From assembly GCA_964513215.1 (NCBI GenBank), contig CAZELU010000073.1:1-7687 (forward strand): a stretch of 7,687 bases of DNA, written 5' to 3'. Of this stretch, positions 1 to 5,157 are shown one piece after another (within the stretch, counting starts at the first letter, position 1; each line of letters opens with the position of its first letter). A model generated the notes under the pieces. It ran no database searches. It had not been told where the DNA came from and worked only from the letters and a program-made list of their open reading frames with translations. Source of the stretch: Casp-actino8 sp964513215 (GTDB lineage Bacteria; Actinomycetota; Acidimicrobiia; Acidimicrobiales; Ilumatobacteraceae). A program made the position numbers and the translations under genes.

Positions 1-323
1 AGGGGAGCCGCCGCCACCGGATCGTTGGGGAGGCCGATGGTCCGGGCGAACACGTTGGTGCTTCCTCCGGGGAGGACCCCGAGGGCGGTGTCGGTGCCGG
101 CTACCCCGGTGGCCACCTCGTTGAGGGTGCCGTCGCCACCGAACGAGATCACGAGGTCGAGGCCTCGGTGGGCGGCGTCCTGGGCGAAGCGTGTGGCGTG
201 GCCCCGGCGGTTGGTCTCCACCACCTGCACGTCGTGGTCGCGGGACAGTTCGCGGTGCACGATCACGGTGTTGCGGGCGGTCACCGACGATGCGAACGAA
301 TTGACCACGAGCAGGATCCGCAT
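1..323 (-). CDS. Diacylglycerol/lipid kinase family protein, N-terminal part (partial at left edge)
   Basis: The first 107 residues of a DAGK-catalytic-domain protein (YegS/DgkB-like) are visible; the rest lies beyond base 1. The family phosphorylates diacylglycerol or related lipids with ATP at the cytoplasmic face of the membrane. Seen directly: an N-terminal beta strand (MRILLVVNS), the glycine-rich nucleotide-binding motif GGDGTLNEV at residues 62-70, and the second conserved block GVLPGGSTNVFA at 82-93. Together these are diagnostic of the fold. The ATG at 323 is well fixed, because an in-frame TAG lies eight codons upstream and a weak GAGG sits just before the start. The gene is divergent from etfB across about 100 bases. 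The lipid substrate cannot be told from this part. A sphingosine-kinase-like or purely regulatory member is possible, since the C-terminal domain is missing from the window. Confidence 0.86.
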   Translation of the reverse strand, partial: MRILLVVNSFASSVTARNTVIVHRELSRDHDVQVVETNRRGHATRFAQDAAHRGLDLVISFGGDGTLNEVATGVAGTDTALGVLPGGSTNVFARTIGLPNDPVAAAP

Positions 324-432
324 CGGCCTCGACCGTACCAGCCGCTACCACGGCTCGGTCGTGCGTCACGCCTGCTCGGAGCGTCCCCGACCGGTTGTGT
401 GAACGCAAGCACAAGCGAGCAGAATGCCCCAC
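324..432. promoter_or_regulatory. Divergent intergenic region between the lipid kinase gene and etfB
   Basis: About 100 bases separate the two divergent start codons, so promoters for both genes should lie here. I see no convincing -35/-10 pair on either strand. What can be seen is a short inverted repeat with arms TTGTG (395-399) and CACAA (410-414) close to the etfB start, and a wider pair CGGTCG (356-361) / CGACCG (388-393). Either could be an operator half-site pair or chance. The region is assigned as regulatory from gene orientation, not from a recognised motif. Confidence 0.4.
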
Positions 433-1209
433 ATGAAAGTGATCGTCTGTGTGAAGCAGATCCCCGACCCCGCCACCCCCGGTGCGCTCGATCCGTCCTC
501 CAACACGTTGAAGCGCGACGGCAAGCTCATCCTCGACGAGTCCGACGCGTATGGCGTCGAGATGGCTCTGCAGTTGGTCGATGCGGCCGGCGGCGGAGAA
601 GTGAATCTCGTTTCCATGGCACCGAATTCCGAGACCGCCGGTCTGCGCACCGCGCTCGCCATGGGTGCGGCCAAGGCCGTGCTCGTGTCCGATCCGGCGC
701 TACAGGGTTCCGATGCACTCACCACCGCCAAGGTGCTCGCCGCGGCGGTGCAGCGTCTGGGTGGAGCCGATCTCGTGATCGCCGCCACCGAGTCGAGCGA
801 TGGATACACCGGCACCGTGCCCGAGCAGATGGCCGAGGTCCTCGGTCTTCCGTCGGTCACCTTCGCCAAGAAGGTCGCGATCGACGGTGGCACGCTCAAG
901 GCCGATCGTCAGACCGAAGCCGGTTACGACGAAGTCACGTGCTCGCTGCCCGCGCTCATTTCGGTGACCGCTGGTGTGGTCGAGCCGCGGTACCCGTCGT
1001 TCAAGGGCATCATGGCCGCCAAGTCGAAGCCGGTCGACGAAGTGAAGGCTTCCGACCTCGGCATCACTCCGGTCGGTTGGGCTGGCGCTGGCCAGACCAT
1101 CAGCAACGTCGCGCAGGCCGAAGCACGCGCCGCCGGCGAGATCATCGAAGACGACGGTGAGTCGTTCGGCAAGATCGTGGCCTTCCTCGAAGGCCTCAAG
1201 GTCATCTGA
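433..1209 (+). CDS. etfB: Electron transfer flavoprotein subunit beta
   Basis: Beta subunit of the cytoplasmic ETF heterodimer, which accepts electrons from flavin dehydrogenases (acyl-CoA dehydrogenases and others) and passes them on. Seen in the 258 residues from ATG 433: the N-terminal strand MKVIVCVKQIPDP, the adenine-nucleotide-binding segment around ESSDGYTGTVP (about 120-130), and the conserved VEPRYPSFKGIMAAK block (about 183-197). All match actinobacterial EtfB/FixA proteins, and the length is normal. An in-frame ATG at 424 would add only MPH. I prefer 433 because family members typically begin MKVIV; neither start has a strong Shine-Dalgarno. etfA follows after 20 bases, so the two are co-transcribed. 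No acyl-CoA dehydrogenase, ETF-quinone oxidoreductase or FixX ferredoxin gene is in the window, so the electron partners are unknown. Confidence 0.96.
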   Translation: MKVIVCVKQIPDPATPGALDPSSNTLKRDGKLILDESDAYGVEMALQLVDAAGGGEVNLVSMAPNSETAGLRTALAMGAAKAVLVSDPALQGSDALTTAKVLAAAVQRLGGADLVIAATESSDGYTGTVPEQMAEVLGLPSVTFAKKVAIDGGTLKADRQTEAGYDEVTCSLPALISVTAGVVEPRYPSFKGIMAAKSKPVDEVKASDLGITPVGWAGAGQTISNVAQAEARAAGEIIEDDGESFGKIVAFLEGLKVI

Positions 1210-1215
1210 GAAGAC

Positions 1216-1222
1216 GAGAGGA
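1216..1222 (+). promoter_or_regulatory. Ribosome binding site of etfA
   Basis: GAGAGGA lies 7 bases before the ATG at 1230, good Shine-Dalgarno complementarity and spacing. It lies in the 20-base gap after etfB and fixes the etfA start. Confidence 0.75.
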
Positions 1223-1229
1223 CATCGAC

Positions 1230-2192
1230 ATGGCAATCAACAACATTTGGGTCTTCGCTCAGGCTTCCAACGGCGCTCCCACCTCGGGCTCGCTCGAACT
1301 CATCACCAAGGCGCGCAGCCTCGGTGGTTCGATCAGCGTGTGGGTTGCTGGTGACGGCAACGCCATCGCCGCCGCTGTCGGTTCGTACGGCGCCACCAAG
1401 GTGTACGGCGTCGATTACGGCTCGAACCTCGCTGGTGCGGCCGTTGCTTCGGCGATGAAGGCCACCATCGACGGTGGTGACGCTCCCGATCTCGTGCTCT
1501 TCCCGCAGACCTACGAAGGTCGTGACGTGATGGCGCGCCTGTCGGTGAAGGTCGACCGCACGGTGCTCACCAACAACATCGACATCTCGGTGTCGGGTGA
1601 TTCGGTGTCGGTCACCACGCCGATCTTCGGTGGCAACACGCTCGTCACCTCCACGTTCACGGGTTCGGCTCCGTATCTCGCCGCGTTCCGCCCGAAGTCG
1701 TTCGCTCCCGAGACATCGGGTGGCGGCGCTGCGTCGGTCGTGGCCGTGTCGGTGCCCGATCTCGGTGCCACCGGTGGCGCGAAGGTCACCGCCACGCACG
1801 TCGAAGAGACGAGCGGACCCAAGCTCGACGAAGCCGACATCGTGGTGTCGGGTGGTCGTGGTCTGGGCGAGAGCGCGAAGTACGAACTGGTCGAGCAGTT
1901 GGCCAAAATTCTGAAGGGTGCACCGGGTGCGTCGCGCGCGATCGTCGACGCCGGCTGGGTGCCCTACTCGTACCAGGTGGGCCAGACCGGCAAGGTCGTG
2001 AAGCCGAGCGTGTACATCGCGGCCGGCATCTCGGGCGCCACGCAGCACATGGTGGGCATGAAGGGTTCCAAGAACATCATCGCCATCAACAAGGACAAAG
2101 AAGCCCCGATCTTCGGCATCGCCGATCTCGGAATCGTGGGTGACGTGCACAAGGTTCTGCCCAAGCTCATCGAGGCTCTGCAGGGTCGATAA
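1230..2192 (+). CDS. etfA: Electron transfer flavoprotein subunit alpha
   Basis: The FAD-binding partner of EtfB, 320 residues, the usual family length. The N-terminal half (1-190) is the less conserved alpha/beta domain. The C-terminal half is the FAD domain, with SGGRGLG at 207-213, SRAIVDAGWVP at 235-245 (the Arg that contacts the flavin), VGQTGKVV at 250-257, and the signature YIAAGISGATQH at 262-273, running into the AINKD segment (285-289) and the APIFGIADLGIVGD tail. The signature carries Thr271 where most homologues I know, including the human protein, have Ile (GAIQH); this is conservative in place but uncommon. A good Shine-Dalgarno precedes the ATG. The gene ends 18 bases before the stop codon of a converging gene, and a strong hairpin 43 bases past its stop probably ends transcription. 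Identity is essentially certain; the electron donor and acceptor are not. Confidence 0.98.
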   Translation: MAINNIWVFAQASNGAPTSGSLELITKARSLGGSISVWVAGDGNAIAAAVGSYGATKVYGVDYGSNLAGAAVASAMKATIDGGDAPDLVLFPQTYEGRDVMARLSVKVDRTVLTNNIDISVSGDSVSVTTPIFGGNTLVTSTFTGSAPYLAAFRPKSFAPETSGGGAASVVAVSVPDLGATGGAKVTATHVEETSGPKLDEADIVVSGGRGLGESAKYELVEQLAKILKGAPGASRAIVDAGWVPYSYQVGQTGKVVKPSVYIAAGISGATQHMVGMKGSKNIIAINKDKEAPIFGIADLGIVGDVHKVLPKLIEALQGR

Positions 2193-2207
2193 TCCGTCGA
2201 ATCCGTT

Positions 2208-2226
2208 CGATCACCCCGGGTGATCG
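2208..2226. repeat. 19-bp inverted repeat at the convergent gene junction
   Basis: Arms CGATCACCC and GGGTGATCG are perfectly complementary around one central C, giving an 8-bp stem with a 3-base loop on either strand. It covers the TGA stop (2213-2211) of the minus-strand unknown gene and begins 16 bases after the etfA stop. No T-run follows on either strand, so it is not a classical intrinsic terminator. It could help end transcription in both directions or protect transcript 3' ends. Confidence 0.55.
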
Positions 2227-3233
2227 CGTGCGAGGAGCGCAACGCTGAGAGGCGTTGCGCTCTCGTCGTTCTCGGCCACTTCCACCACGATGCTGATCTC
2301 GTAGGCGTGAGGCCGCGCACCGTCGTGGAATCGCCACCAGGTGGCACCATGCAGCGTTTCTCCGAGCAACGTGCTCAGTTCGTCGGTGTCGCGCAGTTCG
2401 TCCCAGTCGTCCACCAGTCCGCCGAGTGCGGCGAGCATCCACCAGGCCGAGAATCGACCCGACGCCGTGCCGCGACGGCGACCGTGGGCCCCGCCGGACG
2501 ATCCGCACCACACGAGCCAGTCGAGTGCTTCCACCGCAGTGAGCGGAGCCAACTGTGCGGTGGAGAGCCCGAGCGCACCGAGCGCAGCCCCGGGTCCACC
2601 GTCGACCACGATCGATTCGGCTCGACCGTTCGACGACGCGGTCCAGGGTTCGACGAGTGATCGGAACGCATCGGCCACCCACGAGTCGTCGACGATCTCG
2701 GCGCTTTCGACGGTCGACACCGTCGACCAGTCGTGTGTCCACGTGTCGGCCGGTGACGGCGCCTCCACGCCCACGTCGTGATACGTGGGCAGCGAGTACT
2801 CGGTCTCCCAATCACACAGTGCGATCGGAATGTCGAGCGCCGCGAACACGTCACCGGTGATCGAGTCTCCGCGCAGCGCGCGTTCGTACGCCACGAACGA
2901 ACGACGCGGGCCGACGGGAAGATGTGGTGCGAGTTGCGACCAGGTGTGGTTCTGCGCCACCACTTCGGTGAGCGGACCGATGGCGAATCGGCCGCTGTCT
3001 TCGTCGAGCACCAAAGCGGCGTGTTCGGGGTCGGCCAACAACGCGAGTCGATGCTCGGCGAGGGTGGCAGCGGGCCAGATCTGACGTCCCGACTCGAGCG
3101 CCGCGCGCGAGCGATTGCGCACGCGCACCAAACCTTCCCAGTCGCGCGTGGTGCAACGCGCGTCGATCAGTCGTACGAGGCCGTCGAGGTCGGCCCGTGC
3201 GATGAGCACATCAAGTTCGTCGTCGACGATCAC
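2211..3233 (-). CDS. Unrecognised tryptophan-rich protein, last gene of the kinase/phosphatase operon
   Basis: I do not recognise this 340-residue protein. The start chosen is GTG 3233, because AGAGAAG (3245-3239) sits 5 bases before it and overlaps the stop codon of the upstream gene. The frame opens further upstream to an ATG at 3299, but that would overlap the SCO1664-type gene by 56 bases. Seen: residues 5-120 look alpha-helical, with amphipathic repeats such as LDVLIARADLDGLVRLIDAR. An acidic, aromatic middle spans about 140-200. A hydrophobic segment, AWWMLAALGGLV, lies at 263-274 and looks buried rather than transmembrane. The C-terminus is probably beta-strand (YEISIVVEVAEN). There are 15 tryptophans, an unusually high share. 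There is no signal peptide and no catalytic motif I can name. It is probably cytoplasmic and, by position, probably works with the three genes before it. Confidence 0.82.
   Translation of the reverse strand: MIVDDELDVLIARADLDGLVRLIDARCTTRDWEGLVRVRNRSRAALESGRQIWPAATLAEHRLALLADPEHAALVLDEDSGRFAIGPLTEVVAQNHTWSQLAPHLPVGPRRSFVAYERALRGDSITGDVFAALDIPIALCDWETEYSLPTYHDVGVEAPSPADTWTHDWSTVSTVESAEIVDDSWVADAFRSLVEPWTASSNGRAESIVVDGGPGAALGALGLSTAQLAPLTAVEALDWLVWCGSSGGAHGRRRGTASGRFSAWWMLAALGGLVDDWDELRDTDELSTLLGETLHGATWWRFHDGARPHAYEISIVVEVAENDESATPLSVALLARDHPG
2235..2262 (+). terminator. Strong stem-loop downstream of etfA, inside the opposing coding sequence
   Basis: The left arm GAGCGCAACGC (2235-2245) and right arm GCGTTGCGCTC (2252-2262) pair perfectly over 11 bp around the loop TGAGAG. 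On the etfBA transcript the hairpin is 43 bases past the stop and is followed by a moderately T-rich TCGTCGTTCTC, so it is a plausible if imperfect intrinsic terminator. It also encodes residues 324-333 of the minus-strand unknown protein. The pairing is seen directly; the terminator role is inferred from position. Confidence 0.6.
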
Positions 3234-3238
3234 GACGA

Positions 3239-3245
3239 CTTCTCT
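3239..3245 (-). promoter_or_regulatory. Ribosome binding site of the tryptophan-rich protein gene
   Basis: AGAGAAG, read on the minus strand, lies 5 bases before GTG 3233 and overlaps the TAG stop (3246-3244) of the preceding gene. It favours the GTG start over the longer ATG 3299 alternative and suggests translational coupling. Confidence 0.6.
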
Positions 3246-3936
3246 ACACCATCGGCCAGGGGTAGCGGTGTCCGCTGGCGTCGATGGGAAAGGCGCCACC
3301 CTGTGCGAGCAGGGACGCCCGCTCGACGAGTGCCTCGGCTTCGTCGTCGAAGAGGAGAGTTGTCACGTCGAGCGGCGGGCTGTCGGCCACTCGCTTCACG
3401 CGGGCCCGCAGGTCGTCGCTCATCATCTCGCCGCCGAATTCCCAGATGACCGTGCGCAATTTGAAGTCGGCTGCGAAGCAGAGCCCGTTGTCGATGCCCC
3501 ACACATGACTGTCAGCGTCGATGAGGCAGTGGCCGCTCTTGCGGTCGGTGTTGTTGGCGATCACGTCGAACGCCGCCATGGCGCGGAATTGATCGTGCAA
3601 CTCGGGCCGTTTCTCGAACAGGGTGAAGTAGTGCTCGGTGAAGTCGGCGTCGATGAACAGCTGCAACGAACCCACGCCGTACGGGCCTTCGCGCTCGATG
3701 GTGGGTGGCACGATGCCGAGCCCCATGGCCAATGACAACCGGTAGGCCGCAACCTCGCGCTTGTACAGGCCGGGCGGGAAGTCCCAGAGTGGACGTTCGC
3801 CGCGCAGCGGTTTGTAGATGGCCTTGATGTGTGATTCACCCTGACGAACATGCACGAGGAACGTCGCGTTACTGGAGTAGGGCATTCGGCCCTCGACCTC
3901 GATGTCGCCCTCGGCGAGAACGTGGAGTGGATCCAT
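3244..3936 (-). CDS. SCO1664 family protein, phosphatidylinositol-kinase-like
   Basis: A 230-residue member of the actinobacterial SCO1664 family (TIGR03843), distantly related to phosphatidylinositol 3-/4-kinases. No activity is established, to my knowledge. Seen: a short N-lobe with IKAIYKP (Lys42 is the likely ATP-binding lysine), KREVAAYRLS at 59-68 (Glu61 fits the helix-C glutamate), and a hinge-like LQLFI at 91-95. A catalytic-loop-like NNTDRKSGH spans 128-136 (Asp131 the likely base), and GIDNG at 147-151 has Asp149 in the metal-binding position. The conserved ending RYPWP is present. The start ATG shares one base with the upstream TGA (TGATG), so translation is probably coupled to the DUF3090 gene. 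It lies third in the operon after the phosphatase and DUF3090 genes. It could phosphorylate a small molecule, lipid or protein; the sequence does not say which. The family call is firm and kinase activity is inferred. Confidence 0.87.
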   Translation of the reverse strand: MDPLHVLAEGDIEVEGRMPYSSNATFLVHVRQGESHIKAIYKPLRGERPLWDFPPGLYKREVAAYRLSLAMGLGIVPPTIEREGPYGVGSLQLFIDADFTEHYFTLFEKRPELHDQFRAMAAFDVIANNTDRKSGHCLIDADSHVWGIDNGLCFAADFKLRTVIWEFGGEMMSDDLRARVKRVADSPPLDVTTLLFDDEAEALVERASLLAQGGAFPIDASGHRYPWPMV

Positions 3937-4472
3937 CAGTTCATGCGCGGGCAGAAGTGCCCGTCGGGGTCGACCGGCCGCTTGCAGTACTCGCAGTCGG
4001 GTCGGCCGGCGGCCACGATCTTGTCGGTGTGATCGCAGAAGGCCAGGGCCTGGTTGCGCGTGATCGAGACGCGGACCGTTCGGCCCTCGTCCACGTCGTC
4101 GTCGCCGAACAAGTCGTCATTGTCGTCGTCGTCATCGTCAGTGACGTCTTCGGTGTCGAACTCGCGCAGGACGAGCGTGAACAGGTCGGACTCCTTGCGG
4201 AACTCGAGACCCACCGATCCGAGCACGAACGGTTCGTCGTCGGGTGGAGTGAGTGCCATCGATTCGGGGAACCGGCCACCTTCGATGATGGGGAGGTGAG
4301 CGAGCGCCCGACGCAGATACTGCGCGATGGCGGCCGCCTGTTGCTTCTCGCAGCGCACGCTGGCGACGCGGTTCCCCTCGCGAGCCTGCAGATAGAAGAC
4401 GCGGCGGCCCGGGGCGCCCAGCGCTCCGGTGGTGAACACGTCCACGTGCTCGAATTCGACCGAGTCGCTCAT
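3936..4472 (-). CDS. DUF3090 family protein with C-terminal Cys/His cluster and acidic insert
   Basis: A 178-residue member of the DUF3090 family (TIGR03847), the second component of the conserved actinobacterial trio; its function is unknown. ATG 4472 follows the upstream phosphatase stop by one base (TGACATG). The frame extends further upstream, but that part lies within the phosphatase gene. Seen: an N-terminal domain with GRRVFYLQAREGNRVASVRCEK (read as residues 22-43 in two halves), then VLGSVGLEF at 83-91. The C-terminus has Cys160-x2-Cys163 and His172-x-Cys174 in GHFCPR, a likely zinc site. Between about 108 and 129 lies a strongly acidic stretch containing nine aspartates or asparagines in a row, encoded by a GAC/GAT repeat. 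I take this as an insert relative to the usual family pattern. There is no signal peptide or membrane segment. It is probably an accessory or regulatory partner of the kinase-like and phosphatase proteins. Confidence 0.87.
   Translation of the reverse strand: MSDSVEFEHVDVFTTGALGAPGRRVFYLQAREGNRVASVRCEKQQAAAIAQYLRRALAHLPIIEGGRFPESMALTPPDDEPFVLGSVGLEFRKESDLFTLVLREFDTEDVTDDDDDDNDDLFGDDDVDEGRTVRVSITRNQALAFCDHTDKIVAAGRPDCEYCKRPVDPDGHFCPRMN
4113..4139. repeat. Trinucleotide repeat encoding the poly-Asp tract of the DUF3090 protein
   Basis: Nine in-frame triplets, mainly GTC on the plus strand (GAC on the coding strand) with ATC and ATT variants, encode residues 112-120 (eight Asp and one Asn). The repeat is imperfect, and all changes are consistent with keeping acidic or polar residues. 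Confidence 0.7.
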
Positions 4473-4473
4473 G

Positions 4474-5133
4474 TCAGCTCGGACGTAACTCGGCGAGCGA
4501 TCCGCCGGTGGAGTTGACGGTGAGCACGATGGGGCCGGCGCCGGTGTAGGCCACGGCCGACACCGAACACGTACTGATGACGATGCGCTGGAACAAGTCG
4601 AGGTGCGTACCCATGGCGTGAGCCACCGCAGCCTTGATGGGATCAGCGTGCGATACGCACACGATGGTTCCGCCTGGGTGCTTGGCGCACAGCGCATGTA
4701 CCGCCGACACGATGCGCGTCTGCATCTCGGTGAAACTCTCGCCATTCGGGAATCGGAACGACGACGGTGACTTCTGCACGGTGCCCCACTCGGGCAACTT
4801 CATGAGCTTCTTGAGTTCGGCGCCGGTCCAGTCACCGAAGTCGCATTCGAGAAGTCCACGATCGATCGAGGTGCGCAGGCCGAGTGCCTTGGAGATGGGC
4901 GCCGCCGTTTCCTTGGCCCGCTCGAGCGGAGACGCGTACACCGCATCGACCTTCTTGATGGCGGCGATGCGCTCGGCGGCGGTGCGTGCCTGCTCGACAC
5001 CGGTGTCGGCGAGGTGGAGTCCGGCGGCGCGGCCGGGAAGCAACTTGCCGGTGGTGGGAGTTTGTCCGTGGCGGACGAACAGAACGAGCGTGGACGCCGG
5101 GGGAGCGGTACGAGCGGACTTCCGGCTGGCCAT
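4474..5133 (-). CDS. MSMEG_4193 family histidine phosphatase / probable phosphomutase
   Basis: A 219-residue member of the phosphoglycerate-mutase-like branch of the histidine phosphatase superfamily (TIGR03848, MSMEG_4193). Seen: the catalytic RHG at residues 21-23 within LFVRHGQT (His22 takes the phosphoryl group), SPLERAKET at 68-76 with Arg72, Glu96 in LLECDFGDWTG, and the second histidine His162 in SHADPIK. All four catalytic positions are intact, so the enzyme should be active; the substrate is unknown. I chose ATG 5133 because the longer open frame to 5478 runs through the divergent glycosylase gene and encodes nothing family-like. It is the first gene of the four-gene minus-strand operon, and DUF3090 follows after one base. 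Pairing with a kinase-like gene suggests that the two act on the same phosphorylated compound, by inference from context. Confidence 0.9.
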   Translation of the reverse strand: MASRKSARTAPPASTLVLFVRHGQTPTTGKLLPGRAAGLHLADTGVEQARTAAERIAAIKKVDAVYASPLERAKETAAPISKALGLRTSIDRGLLECDFGDWTGAELKKLMKLPEWGTVQKSPSSFRFPNGESFTEMQTRIVSAVHALCAKHPGGTIVCVSHADPIKAAVAHAMGTHLDLFQRIVISTCSVSAVAYTGAGPIVLTVNSTGGSLAELRPS

Positions 5134-5157
5134 GGCGGGTGCCAACCTAGTGGTGGC

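Noticed and set aside
168..1160. 330-codon plus-strand frame spanning the lipid kinase start, intergenic region and etfB
   Set aside because: It crosses a divergent intergenic region and overlaps etfB in another frame. The Arg-rich composition is typical of a shadow frame.
924..2150. 408-codon open frame on the minus strand opposite etfB and etfA
   Set aside because: It is antisense to two certain genes, rich in Arg/His/Gly/Asp as expected of a GC-rich shadow frame, and shows no domain.
3234..3299. ATG 3299 as the start of the tryptophan-rich protein
   Set aside because: It would overlap the SCO1664-type gene by 56 bases, whereas GTG 3233 has a well-spaced AGAGAAG.
4473..4745. N-terminal extension of the DUF3090 frame
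   Set aside because: The extension lies within the phosphatase gene in another frame and is Arg/Ser/Cys-rich noise. ATG 4472 gives a normal DUF3090 protein.
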